Positions 53,533 to 63,917 of a DNA stretch of 64,000 nucleotides are shown one piece after another. The notes beneath the pieces were generated by a model that had not been told where the DNA came from, did no database searches, and saw nothing but the letters and a program-made list of their open reading frames with translations. The number at the start of each line of letters is the position of its first letter. Within the stretch, counting starts at the first letter, position 1. Position numbers and translations under genes: made by a program. The DNA comes from Erinaceus europaeus (lineage: Eukaryota > Chordata > Mammalia > Eulipotyphla > Erinaceidae). Location of the stretch: positions 6,952,082 to 7,016,081 of the forward strand of contig NC_080164.1 of assembly GCF_950295315.1 (NCBI RefSeq), given 5' to 3'.

Positions 53533-53870
53533 GGGGCCTTGGTGGTGGTGCAGTGGCCAATAGAGCAAAGACTGGCACAAGGATCCGGGTTCGAGCCACG
53601 GCTCCTCACCTGTGGGGAAGGGGGGTCTACTTCATGAGCAGTGAAGCAGGTCTGCAGGTGTCTATCTTTCTCTCTCCTTCTCTGTCTTCCCCTCCTCTCT
53701 CCATTTCTCTCTGTCCTATCCAACAACAACAATAGCAGTAGCAACAATAGCAACAACAACAAAGGCAATAAAAATGGGGGGAAATTGGCCTCCAGGAGCA
53801 GTGGATTCATAGTGCAAGCACTGAGCCCCAGCGATGACCCTGGAGGGAAAAAAAAAAGAATAAAGAATAA
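53533..53870 (+). repeat. SINE A long form in L1
   Basis: GGCCTTGGTGGTGGTGCAGT, GGGTTCGAGCCACGGCTCCT, GAAGCAGGTCTGCAGGTGTC, TTGGCCTCCAGGAGCAGTGG. AAAGGACCTAAGTT and AAAGGACCTCAGTT flank it. Confidence 0.82.
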
Positions 53871-54941
53871 AGAAAGGACCTCAGTTTTGTAGATACCTGT
53901 CATGGAGAGATGAGAAGTAGTTCCCATGTGTCAATAACTGCAACTAGCAACACCCCAAGAAAATGATATCTCAAGTAATAAAAATCTGCTAGAGTGGTTT
54001 GAACAAGTCAGGGGAGCACTGAGTGACTGACTGGTTTATTACAAAGAGTATGAAGGAATTTTAGAATGAGCAGTTGGGCGAAGAGGTCCAGAGGGCAAAA
54101 TCCCAAAGGTCCCCAGGAAAGGAGCTTCCGTCATCAGGATTTGGGGTATATCATTCTTCTAACACCCGGGGCTAGAACACGGGAAGACCTCTGATCTTTG
54201 CCACGGAGGAATTTCATCAAATCCAGAGGGCTGAATTCAGAGAGTGTTCCTAAGAGCCCCCATGGGGGTGGGGGTTCAGGTCTGTAGGGTGGAGGAGGAC
54301 CTAGCCTGGGGGGTTTTAAGAGTGTTTTGTGGAAAAGTGAGAAATTTTTACACATAGACCAACAATTGTGTTTATTGTTGACCGTAAACCGTTAATCTCT
54401 CCAGTTAAAAAAAGAAAAGAAAAAGAAAAAAGAGTTTCTTTTAGTATTAACCCATTCCAGATTTTTCCCCTTGGGGACAAATTAATCAGTTTGCCCCAAT
54501 TATTGAGCCCAGCCTTGAGAGAGAGGGCAAAGTAGGTCTCAGTGTCAGTGGGGCGGCAAGACAGGGTCTTCCCCGAGAGATTCTGTTCCACAGATTATCT
54601 ACGCAGAGAGACTCCTGATTGATATTGACCATTGTAAGAGAATCAGATAAATACTACAGAAAGAAAGAAAACAACAGAGAGAGACTGGACGTGAGACTTC
54701 CTTATGCTGTTGGAAGGAGTCAGGAGTCGGGACGGACAGCAGAAGGTCTTGAAGTGGCTGGGGTCTCCATCTGCACTCTTGCCTGAACCCCACACATCTC
54801 AGTGACAGAACTCGGTTTTGTGAAACACAGCAAATCTTAGGAATTTGTATCAGATCTGGTCAGTTGACCTAAGCTGTCAGTTTGAGGAAACTTTCCAGTG
54901 ACTGTGAACTTTCCCATATCAGGAACCAGTGTGGTGGATAT

Positions 54942-55240
54942 GTTTTTTAAAATTTAAAAAAAAATTAATTTTATTTACCTATTCCCTTTTGTTGCCCTTG
55001 TTGTTTTATTGTTGTAGTTACTATTGTTGTCATTGTTATTGGATAGGACAGAGAGAAATGGAGAGAGGAGAGGGAAGACAGAGAGGGGGAGAGAAAGATA
55101 GACACCTGCAGACCTGCTTCACCACTTGTGAAGTGACTCCCCTGCAGGTGGGGAGCCAGGGGCTCGAACCGGGATCCGTATGCCAGTCTTTGCGCTTTGT
55201 GCCACCTGCGCTTAACCCGCTGCGCTACAGCCCAACTCCC
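54942..55240 (-). repeat. SINE A copy with TSD
   Basis: TGTGGTGGATAT (54930-54941) and TGTGGTAGATAT (55241-55252) flank a reverse SINE A (GCTCGAACCGGGATCC). Confidence 0.9.
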
Positions 55241-55352
55241 TGTGGTAGATATTTCGTGAGATGGTATTTCGGGATCTGTGTCACACTGCTTCTCCTTGCA
55301 CATCTGTCTCATACACAATCTTCCCCCCTCAGAGTCTAGGATTAGGATTTCT

Positions 55353-55672
55353 TTTTAATTTAATTTATTATTTTTTATTGTTTTTTTAAAAGACTTTCTT
55401 TTTTATATTTATTTATTTATTTATTCCCTTTTGTTGCCTTTGTTGTTTTATTGTTATAGTTATTATTGTTGTTGTTGTTGGATAGGACAGAGAGAAATGG
55501 AGAGAGGAGGGGAAGACAGAGAGGGGAGAGAAAGACACCTGCAGAGCTGCTTCACTTCCTGTGAAGCGACTCCCCTGCAGGTGGGGAGCTGGGGCTCGAA
55601 CCGGGATCCTTATGCCGGTCCTTGTGCTTTGTGCCACCTGCACTTATCCCGCTGCACTACCGCCCGACTTCC
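55353..55672 (-). repeat. SINE A copy with exact 15-bp TSD
   Basis: AGGATTAGGATTTCT at 55338-55352 and 55673-55687 flank a reverse SINE A with a long T-rich tail. Confidence 0.92.
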
Positions 55673-55689
55673 AGGATTAGGATTTCTAT

Positions 55690-55755
55690 AGGAAGTTAAA
55701 GAGACAGAAATAGGAAGTTAAAGAGACAGAAATAGGAAGTTAAAGAGACAGAAAT
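55690..55755. repeat. 22-bp tandem repeat, three exact copies
   Basis: AGGAAGTTAAAGAGACAGAA followed by AT, three times head to tail, directly after the right TSD of the preceding SINE A. Confidence 0.93.
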
Positions 55756-56094
55756 GTCAACTTTTCCTCTTTGATTTGCAAAATAGGGTCCTGGAGTCCA
55801 GAGAAATGACTATCAGAGAAAGCGATTGGTTACAGAAGCTCAAGAACACAGTTTCTGGCACAAACAGCATATGGGAAAGTGTGGACCAAGAATCAGAGTT
55901 TGCTGCCCAGAGTTGATGGGAAAAGCCAAGAGATGGTGAGAGGATCTTTGTCATTTATATCTGATTTTAGATTTTAGATTGGTGGGTGAGATTTTAGGAA
56001 GAGAAAGAAACTGGAAAGCCCAGTTACGAAGGAGCAGAGAGCTAAGGACACCAGAGAAATCCATTCTCAGTCTGGCATTTCAACTGCAGAAAAA

Positions 56095-56225
56095 TGGTGG
56101 GTGAGGGAGAGACCATAATGGTTCTGCAAAGAAATATTCGTGCCTGAGGCTCCCAGGTCCCAGGCTCAATTCCCTGTCTCACCATAAACCAGAGCTGAAC
56201 AGGGCTCTGGCTGAAAAAAAAAGAA
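56095..56225 (+). repeat. SINE D copy, forward
   Basis: GAGACCATAATGGTTCTGCA, CCAGGCTCAATTCCCTGTCT, CCAGAGCTGAACAGGGCTCT. Confidence 0.7.
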
Positions 56226-56229
56226 ATTA

Positions 56230-56410
56230 CAGATGAAGATTTGGGGGTCTCTGTTTTGGAAATAGCTAGTAGGTTAAAGAATAAGAAAGCTACCAGGGGA
56301 GGGGATGGGATCAGAGTTCTGGTGGTGGAAATTGTGTGGAATTGTACCCCCTCTTAGCCTATGATCTTGTCAGTGTTTCCATTTTATAAACAAATATTAA
56401 TATTAATGAA
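56230..56410 (+). mobile_element. LINE family X 3' end, forward, internally deleted
   Basis: CAGATGAAGATTTGGGGGTC is an internal, reverse-sense part of the family. It adjoins AATAAGAAAGCTACCAGGGG, GTGGTGGAAATTGTGTGGAA and CTTGTCAGTGTTTCC, the forward 3' end. The two parts are in opposite orientation, as in a 5'-inverted insertion. Confidence 0.65.
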
Positions 56411-56689
56411 TTAAATAAGTAAATAATTAAGCAGAGAGAGCTTTTGACTGAGCACATGGGCCTATGCATAACTTGCAGATGTCTCGACCCCACCCAGTGG
56501 AGGGGAGAGGGCTGAGAGTCTGTGAAGTCTCCCGGATGTAGGGCAGAAGGACTCTGAGTTGGGTGATAGCCCCAGAGATCTGGGGTTATACCCATGAAAG
56601 ACCCATCACCACACAAGTGACTGATGGCCTAGCAGATATGTCATCCTCAGTGAGGAATGATGGTGTGATCTGAGCACTGAACTGTGGGA

Positions 56690-56815
56690 GGCCAGTCCCA
56701 ATAGAGGTTCAGTGTGGAATTTTCCTCCATGGGGTAGCCGGGGATTCAAACAGGGATCCTTACACCAGTCCATGCGCTTCACGCCATGTGCGCTTAACCT
56801 GCTGTGCCCTGCCCC
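56690..56815 (-). repeat. SINE A fragment (head only), reverse
   Basis: CTCCATGGGGTAGCCGGGGA, TTCAAACAGGGATCCTTACA, GCGCTTAACCTGCTGTGCCC. Confidence 0.65.
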
Positions 56816-56919
56816 TGCTTTGTGAGATTTTTCCTGATGACCATCACTATTCAGCTGGGGACTTAGGAGGCTGGGTTTTAACACTGGGGAGTAAAGTGAA
56901 AGATAATTCACCCCTTTTT

Positions 56920-57480
56920 CAAAATATTTTATCTATTTATTTAATGAGAGAGGTACAGAGAAAGATTCACACGGAGAGACAGAAAGAGATGCTGGGCTAG
57001 CGTGAGGGGGTGTTTCTTCCCGGGCACGTGCTCTCTGGGTTGGAGAGAACTCCACCGGAGCCAACCTGGGCTGCTGCTTACTCAGCGAAGCTGGAGAGGA
57101 ACCAGGAACTCGTGGCTGAGCAGGAATGCAATGCAATGCCTTTATTGATCAGAGACAACACCTTTATCTCTTTTGAAACTGAAATAGCAGGTCTGAAAAG
57201 GAAATGACTAGGAGAGGGGGTGGAGGGAGCGCGAAGGTAGCAAGCTTCCATCTAACTAGTGGGTATTAAACCAATACCCTGCAGGCAGGGCGGGTATCAG
57301 GCAAAACAATCATTGTGTAAATAGACCACAGCGTCAAGCAATGCAGGTGACCTGGCGTAATGACCAACAGCTCAACTCTGGCTTATGGTGATTCTGGGGA
57401 CTGAGCCTGAGATCTCAGAGCCTCAGGCATGAAAGTCTTTTGTAAAACCAGCATGCAATCTCTCCAGCCTTTATCAAGCA
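56920..57480 (-). repeat. SINE D copy, reverse, split by an LTR
   Basis: Left: ATTTATTTAATGAGAGAGGT (tail) and GAGACAGAAAGAG. Right: AACAGCTCAACTCTGGCTTA, GATTCTGGGGACTGAGCCTG, CAGAGCCTCAGGCATGAAAG. Confidence 0.7.
56990..57366 (-). mobile_element. Solo LTR (LTR family 1) inside a SINE D
   Basis: The left end TGCTGGGCTAGCGTGAGG is the family 3' end on the minus strand. GTGCTCTCTGGGTTGGAGAG and CTGCTGCTTACTCAGC match U5. TTTATT at 57141-57146 is the reversed polyadenylation hexamer. The right (U3) end is diverged and I could not find a TSD, so that boundary is approximate. Confidence 0.72.
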
Positions 57481-58080
57481 CACTTCATTGGATTTGATGA
57501 GACACCAAATGTCAAGGCAAAAGTTTTGGTCAGCATTGTTATTTCCTGTATCTGATAGTGGCAACATCTTGGCTTTGGTTAGTGCATTTGGCACACAACA
57601 GTTCTTCAAATATTGATAGAAGGAGCCCATGAACGTCAGCTGAGTCCCTTGTTCAAGGTGGTAAGTGGTGGAGCCTGGGCACACTGCCAGCACCTCTGTA
57701 TCTCCATCGCACTGTGCTGTGAGTGCTGGAGCCCGAGTCAGGTGACGCTGGGTCGTAGCCCTCTCCTTGGGTCTTGAATCGTGTGGCCATCATTGCTGTT
57801 GTGACTGTCCAAAGTACTGGAAGGTAAGCATGGTTCTCCAAAGCAGGCAGAGAAGGGAAGACATATGATGCCCCAGGGAGACCTGAAGGTGGGTGAGATG
57901 GACACCAGGGGGCCACAGCTCCTAGCACCTCTCTCTCCTTAGTGAGGAGAGCTGGGGGCTGGGAAACAGGGCATGAGGATGTTTGGATAAGGATCCTTGG
58001 ACACTGTTGTAAAAGCAGTATGGTGTAGAAGCTTTTCTGAGTTCCAGAGGCGACCCCTAAATAATTCCTAGTGCAGAGGG
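57480..58080. other. Intergenic stretch, no recognised feature
   Basis: Unique-looking. Open frames of about 90 codons on the minus strand lack domains. Confidence 0.4.
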
Positions 58081-58084
58081 ACTT

Positions 58085-58680
58085 ACTCAGGTTATACAGT
58101 TTTTTATATTTTATTTATGTATTATTTATTTATGAAATGGAAATATTGACAAGACTACAGGATAAGAGGGGGGTATTTCACACAATGCCCACCCTCAGAG
58201 CTCCATATCCAATCCTCTCCCTTGATAACTTCCCTATTCTTTTTTTTCTTTTTTAAATTATTTATTTACTTTCCATTTTATTGCCCTTGTTGTTTTTTAT
58301 TGTTGTTGTAATTATTGTTGTTATTGATGTTGTCCTTGTTAGATAGGACAGAGAGAAATGGAGAGAGGAGGGGAAGACAGAGAGGGGAGAGAAAGACAGA
58401 CACCTGCAGATCTGCTTCACCGCCTGTGAAGTGACTCCTCTGCAGGTGGGGAGCCGGGGGCTGGAACCGGGATCCTTACGCTGGTCCTTGCGCTTTGTGC
58501 CACGTGCGCTTAACCCGCTGTGCTACCGGCCGACTCCCGATAGTTTTCCTATTCTTTATCCCTCTGGGAGCATGGACACAGGATTATTATGGGGTGCAGA
58601 AGATGGAAGGTCTGGCTTCTGTAATTGCTTCTCCACTGAACATGGGCATTGGCAGGTCGATCCCTACTCTCATGGATAAA
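58085..58680 (-). mobile_element. LINE family X copy, reverse, split by SINE A
   Basis: Left TTTATTTATGAAATGGAAAT and ACAATGCCCACCCTCAGAGC. Right TTTCCTATTCTTTATCCCTC and GCAGAAGATGGAAGGTCTGG. Confidence 0.8.
58243..58537 (-). repeat. SINE A copy inside LINE family X
   Basis: Complete reverse SINE A (GCTGGAACCGGGATCC; CGGCCGACTCCC). GATAACTTCCCTATTCTTT on the left and GATAGTTTTCCTATTCTTT on the right form an aged TSD. Confidence 0.87.
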
Positions 58681-58689
58681 GTCAGACAA

Positions 58690-58751
58690 AAACTAAGAAG
58701 GAAGGTGGAGATAGAGAGGAAGAGAGAGAGAGGAAGAGAGATGAAGAGATG

Positions 58752-58786
<35 letters not shown>

Positions 58787-58912
58787 TTATAACCCTACTT
58801 CACCTCACCTGAAGCTTCCTCCTGCAGGCGGGGACTGAGGGCTTGAACCCAGGTTCTTGAGTGTGATGACGTGTGCACTCAACTGGGTGCACCACTACCT
58901 GGTCACCTGGTT
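58690..58912 (-). repeat. SINE B-related copy with (GA)n, reverse
   Basis: (GA)n to about 58784, then CCTTATAACCCTACTTCACC, GGGCTTGAACCCAGGTTC, CAACTGGGTGCACCACTACC. Confidence 0.7.
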
Positions 58913-58964
58913 ACACATTTTTGAAGAGAGTCATAATTTCCAAGATGTAGATAAAAACACTGGG

Positions 58965-59098
58965 GCAGGGTGGGGGTAGAGCATAATAGTTATGCAAAGT
59001 GACCTTCATGCCTGAGGCTCTCAAGTGCCAAGTTCAATCCCCCACACCGCCATAAGCCAGAGCTGAGCAGTGCTCTGGTTAATAATAATAATAACAGT
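58965..59098 (+). repeat. SINE D copy, forward
   Basis: TAGAGCATAATAGTTATGCA, CAAGTTCAATCCCCCACACC, CCAGAGCTGAGCAGTGCTCT, (AAT)n tail. Confidence 0.78.
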
Positions 59099-59179
59099 AA
59101 TATTGGGGCAGTCTCTCAACCTTCAGGGTGGAAGTATCCACATTCTCCTTGTCTTTCCTTTTCTATTTCTTCCTTTCTT

Positions 59180-59410
59180 CTTTTTTAATTAAACATTTTA
59201 TTATCTTTATTTTGTTTACTGGTTAGAGACAGCCAGAAGTTGAGAGGAAAGGGGATGGTAGAGAGGGAGAGACAGAGAGACATTTGCAACAGTGCTTCAC
59301 CACTTGCAAAGCATTCACCCTGCAGGTGGGGACTGGGGGCTTGAATCTGGGTCTTTGTGCACTTGTAACATGGGCATTCAACCAGGTGCACTACAACCCG
59401 CCCCGCCCCT
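59180..59410 (-). repeat. SINE B copy, reverse
   Basis: GTTAGAGACAGCCAGAAGTT, GACATTTGCAACAGTGCTTC, GGCTTGAATCTGGGTC, TCAACCAGGTGCACTACAAC. Confidence 0.8.
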
Positions 59411-59535
59411 ATCTCTTCCTTTCCTTTCAATTTCTCTCTATCTTTCTATGGAAAGACAGAAAAATAAAATAGCCATTGGGAACAAAGGATTCCCTGTGCA
59501 GACACTGATCCCCAGTGATAATAAAAAAATAAAAT

Positions 59536-59569
59536 GAAGGAAGGAAGGAAGGAAGGAAGGAAGGAAAGA
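59536..59569. repeat. (GGAA)n microsatellite
   Basis: About eight GGAA units. Confidence 0.9.
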
Positions 59570-59721
59570 GAAAAAAGAAAACTGAGTCATAGAGAGATGA
59601 GGTGATTTACCATGAGCCTAGCAACTTGTCTTGTTATGAGGAAAAGAGAAGTCATTTCTTTTCCTTTCTTTTCTTTTCTTTTCTTTTCTTTCTTTCTTTT
59701 TTTTAAAGGAACACACTCTTT

Positions 59722-60019
59722 TTTTTTTTTTTGTAATTTTTATTTATCTTCCATTTGTTGCCCTTGTTGTCTTTTTTCTTTTTTTTTGTTGTTGTTGTAG
59801 TTGATGTCGTCGTTGTTGGATAGGACAGAGAGAAATGGAGAGAGGAGGAGAAGAAGACAGAGAGGGGGAGAGAAAGACAGACACCTGCAGACCTGCTTCA
59901 CCGCCTGTGAAGCGACTCCCCTACAGGTGGGGAGCCGGGGGCTCAAACCAGGATTGTCATGCTGGTTCTTGCGCTTAGCGCCACCTGCGCTTAACCCGCT
60001 GCGCTACAGCCCGGCTCCC
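59722..60019 (-). repeat. SINE A copy with exact 15-bp TSD
   Basis: AGGAACACACTCTTT at 59707-59721 and 60020-60034 flank it. A (TTTTC)n run at 59660-59700 lies just outside. Confidence 0.93.
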
Positions 60020-60035
60020 AGGAACACACTCTTTA

Positions 60036-60222
60036 AAAAATATTTTATTTCGTTATTTATTTGAGACAGACAGAAACTGAGATAAAAGGGGAGATGGAAA
60101 AAACAAAGACACCTGCAGCATTGCTTCACTGGTTGTGAAGTTTCCTTCAGGTGGGGATCTAGGGCTTGAACCAAGATCCTTGTGTACTCTATTATTCCAA
60201 GTGCATTACTACTCGGTTCCTG
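60036..60222 (-). repeat. SINE B-related copy, reverse
   Basis: GAGACAGACAGAAACTGAGA, GACACCTGCAGCATTGCTTC, GGGCTTGAACCAAGATCC, AGTGCATTACTACTCGGTTC. Confidence 0.72.
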
Positions 60223-60394
60223 AGAAATCATTTTTCTGTGTTCCTTCCCTTGTCCAGGAAACCCTGGAGTCAGCCAGCCCAGAGCAGGTCTCTCCTACAG
60301 CTCTGAAGAAACACTGGTTCTTTCTCACCCAGCTTCTGATGACACCTTAGTCAACAGATCCCACTGCCATCTTGTTTGTGGCTGAGTTCTCTCT

Positions 60395-60500
60395 TCTCTT
60401 TTAGCCAAAGCCCGACTCAGCTCTGGCTTATAGAGGTGCTGGGGATTGAACCTGGGACCTCAGAGCCTCAGGATAAGTTCTCTTGTGTATCTCTTTTCTG
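60395..60500 (-). repeat. SINE D fragment, reverse
   Basis: GACTCAGCTCTGGCTTATAG, GCTGGGGATTGAACCTGGGA. Confidence 0.65.
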
Positions 60501-60731
60501 GCAAGAGCTTCTAGGAGAGCATGTCCCACGTTATATGCTTTGAAGCTTTTTAATTTTGTAGGCGGGGGTGATGGCTTACAGTATGGTTACTGACATATAG
60601 GTACAATTTCTAATCTCTACAAAACATCCTCACTGCCAACTTATGTCATTTTCTTTAGCTGTATGCCTCTTTGAGAGAGGAGTCTCTTTTGGTCCCCTAC
60701 TTACCTCACTGGCAAAGAAGGGATTCTCTAG

Positions 60732-60975
60732 GGGGCCAGGTGGTGGTGCACCTGGTTAAGTGCACACATTACAGTGCGTAAGGACCCGGATTCAAGTCCC
60801 TGGTCCCCCACCTACAGGGGGAAAGCTTTGCGAGTGGTGAAGCAGGGCTGCAGGTGTCTCTCTGTCTTTCTCCCTCTCTATTTCCCCCTTCTCTGTCAAT
60901 CTATCTCTGTCACTATCCAGTAGTGGATTAATTAAGTAATATTAAAGATTTAAAAGATAATACAATATTAAATAA
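60732..60975 (+). repeat. SINE B copy, forward
   Basis: GGGGGCCAGGTGGTGGTGCA head, GGATTCAAGTCCCTGGTCCC, GTGAAGCAGGGCTGCAGG, CTGTCACTATCCAGTAG, A-rich tail. Confidence 0.85.
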
Positions 60976-61178
60976 AGAAAAAAAGCTGGCCTAGCCGTGA
61001 TAGGGATGCATGAAGCCCAGATGCATACATACATCCACACATACACATATGCTTACTTATTTACTGACATGCTTACATAGTTGCACAGACATGATGCTAC
61101 CTCCCTAGCCCGCTTGGAGAACTTTTAAGATTTGACAGGTCAGACAGAATTCTATCTGTACTAAAGAAGTGTGATGTG

Positions 61179-61907
61179 TAAATCGGTGGGGTTTACAGTC
61201 AACAATGTTTATACACCTTTGCCATATTTGGAAGCTACTCTCTTCCCTGATCCAGCTTTCTGGTCCTTCGGCCAGCCATGACATCACCTCTCCAGACAAT
61301 AATTAGGATCCACCTGCATATCAGATTTCAGACTCAGGCAAAAAACAAACAAATAACAACAACAACAAAAAAATACTAGTGTAGCCAGAGACCCTTTGGA
61401 ATTTAACTAAAATATGCCTACTAGCTATATACAAAATGGAGGGCCCCTCAACTCTTCATCTGCACTATTCCAGCCTTTAGGTCCACGATTGGTCAACAAT
61501 ATGTTTGGCTTTGTATGTTAACTCTCTTTTCAGCCACCACGTTCCAGATGCTAGCATGATTCCGACCAGACTTCCCCAGACAGACAACCCCACCAATGTG
61601 TCCTGGAGCCCCACTTCCCAAGATCCCTTCCCCACAGGCAAAGAGAGAGACAGGTTGGGAGTATGGATCGACCTGTCAACGCCCATGTTCAGTGGGGAAG
61701 CAATGACAGAAACCAGACCTTCCACCTTCTGCATCCCACAATGACCCTGGGTCCATACTCCCAGAGGGATAAAGAATAGGAAAGCTATCAGGGGAGGGGG
61801 TGGGATACAGAGTTCTGGTGGTGGGAATTGTGTGGAGTTGTACCCCTCTTATCCTATGGTTTAGTCAATGTTTCCTTTTTATAAATAGAAAATTAAATCA
61901 AAACAAA
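61179..61907 (+). mobile_element. LINE family X insertion, forward, exact 16-bp TSD
   Basis: AAAGAAGTGTGATGTG at 61163-61178 and 61908-61923 flank a 5'-truncated forward copy. It ends GTGGTGGGAATTGTGTGGAG, TCAATGTTTCCTTTTTATAA and a short A-tail. Together with the copy at 4914-5762 it proves the family's 3' terminus and mode of insertion. Confidence 0.92.
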
Positions 61908-61923
61908 AAAGAAGTGTGATGTG

Positions 61924-62680
61924 AGCATTGGCAATTGGGAGGCAGTATGCACTTGTCCAAAGCTGTCTAACTATGACACAGGCTTCTATGGAAATCACCT
62001 TGAGAAATACTTGGGGATCATGGGGAAACACCTCCCAGTGCCTGAAAGGAGCATTCCTTTGGGCCCAGAGATGTAGGTCATATTCGATCACAGGACTTTC
62101 CTTCTTTAATAATTCATAAACCATGTCCTTTGATCTGTGGAGCTGTAAAGCTTTTAGAGTTGGCAAGAACCTTGGAGAAATCTAGCCTAAACTTAAACAG
62201 TGAAACAGAGAGCTGGCCAGGGGACATTTGGACTGTAAAACTGCAATGTCTTAAAGTACTTTCAATGTGAAAAAAAAAATGATCACAGGGTGATTTAAAG
62301 TAAGACTACAAAGAAATGTGTGAAAGAAGAGTGGTCATTGTAGCAATATTCTGGAAGAAAAGCATTCTGGCCAATCAGATTTCATCTGAAGCAAGTAGGT
62401 ATCTAAGAAAAGACTTCGTGTGGTGGTTTATATGCTCCCTGATAGAATAGGGCACTGAGATAAAGGATGTCAGTGCTCATGAGGAGACGGAGATGGTCAG
62501 GTTTATGACAGCCTCCAGCAATTGACTTCATAAACATGCAGAGCTTATTAAAGTTGCTGAAAATCCAGTCTTTAAGGATTGAAGACAAAAAACTAAAATC
62601 CACTGTGACAGGTGCTAAGAAATTGGGAAAAGCAACAAGTTGGTCCATGAGATAGATGAGTGGCATCCTGTATGTAAGAA
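61924..62680. other. Intergenic stretch, no recognised feature
   Basis: AT-rich unique-looking DNA without gene or repeat signatures I recognise. Confidence 0.4.
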
Positions 62681-62681
62681 T

Positions 62682-62904
62682 TTCCTCCTCCTCCTCTTCT
62701 CCTTCTCCTTCTCCTTCTCCTTCTCCTTCTCCTTCTCCTTCTCCTTCTCCTCCTCCTCCTCCTCCTCCTCCTCCTCCTTCTCCTTCTCCTCCTCCTCCTC
62801 CTCCTCCTCCTCCTCCTCCTCCTCCTCCTCCTCCTCCTCCTCCTCCTCCTCCTCCTCCTCCTTCTTCTTCTTCTTCTTCTTCTTCTTCTTCTTCTTCTTC
62901 TTCC
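62682..62904. repeat. (CCT)n/(CTT)n polypyrimidine array
   Basis: Pure pyrimidine on the plus strand for about 220 bases: CTCCTT hexamers, then CCT triplets, then CTT triplets. Poly-Ser and poly-Pro frames are artefacts. Confidence 0.95.
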
Positions 62905-62927
62905 CTGACTCTACATTAAAAAAAATG

Positions 62928-63250
62928 TGTGGGAGTCAGGCTGTAGCGCAGCGGGTTAAGCGCAGGTGGCGCAAAGCACAAGGACCGGCATAAGGATCCC
63001 GGTTCGAGCCCCGGCTCCCCACCTGCAGGGGAGTCGCTTCACAGGCGGTGAAGCAGGTCTGCAGGTGTCTATCTTTCTCTCCTCTCTGTCTTCCCCTCCT
63101 CTCTCCATTTCTCTCTGTCCTATCCAACAACGACGACAACAACAATAATAACTACAACAATAAAACAACAAGGGCAACAAACGGAATAAATAAATAAAAT
63201 AAATAAATAAAAAACAAGGGCAACAAAAGGGAAAATAAATAAATATTAAA
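62928..63250 (+). repeat. SINE A copy, forward, near consensus
   Basis: GGGAGTCAGGCTGTAGCGCA, GGTTCGAGCCCCGGCTCCCC, GAAGCAGGTCTGCAGGTGTC, CCTATCCAACAACGACGACA. The tail segment AACAAGGGCAACAAA...GGAATAAATAAATA is duplicated at 63167-63245. Confidence 0.9.
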
Positions 63251-63489
63251 AAAAAGTGTGTGTGTGTGCCTGGGGTTGGGGAGAATAGGTAAGTTCAAGT
63301 TTTATTCTTCAATTTTTTTTTGTATCCAAGGACCGTTATTGCTGTAGTTTCTAGCTGTTACTGAATGATTTGCATTTTTCTGAAAGACAACTACCAGATA
63401 GTTTTGCTCATATATGCTGTATAAGGACTTGAAACTCATGACCTTGTAAAGAAAAAAAAAAAGTAGCCAAACTACCTCAAGATAAAAAA

Positions 63490-63615
63490 GGTGGGGTTGG
63501 ACCCAAGTGAAAGCTATCAGGAGAGGGGATGGGGTATGGAGTTCTGGTGGTGGGAATTGTGTGGAGTTTTACCCCTCTTATCCTATGGTTTTTGTCAGTG
63601 TTTCCTTTTTATAAA
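63490..63615 (+). mobile_element. LINE family X 3' end, forward
   Basis: GAAAGCTATCAGGAGAGGGG, GTGGTGGGAATTGTGTGGAG, GTCAGTGTTTCCTTTTTATA, with an (AT)n run at 63618-63642. Confidence 0.85.
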
Positions 63616-63917
63616 ATTATATATATATATATATATATATAAGGGAATTGGGAAGCTTAAGTTGTTGAAAATGTTGTGTTGGAGGAGGAGAGGAGGAGAA
63701 ACAGTCCCAGGATAGGCAGGGGTCTTCCCTGGAGGTAGTATTTTCAAGTCTAGGCTGCCCCAAGGGAAGGGGAAAGAGGTTTATTGAGCAAAGGCCTTGA
63801 TGGTTTAGAAATGTATTTCCAGTAAAAGGAGCACTTCGCTGGGAGATGGGAGGGGATATGGTGGCCTGGGGACTTGCACAGATTGGTTGGAGGGTCATGA
63901 TAGGCATCTGGAATTTT

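Larger units (their letters stand above)
52975..54415 (+). mobile_element. L1 3' end, forward, interrupted by two SINEs
   Basis: ATGGAATACTATTCAGCTGT and CACCTTGGATGAAACAGTAA mark the end of ORF2 (W..IYTMEYYSAI and WMDL-type region, frame broken), then UTR. The last segment GTGTTTTGTGGAAAAGTGAG, CACATAGACCAACAATTGTG matches 6.63-6.73 kb. SINEs at about 53205-53468 and 53533-53870 sit inside, each with recognisable TSDs. Confidence 0.78.
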
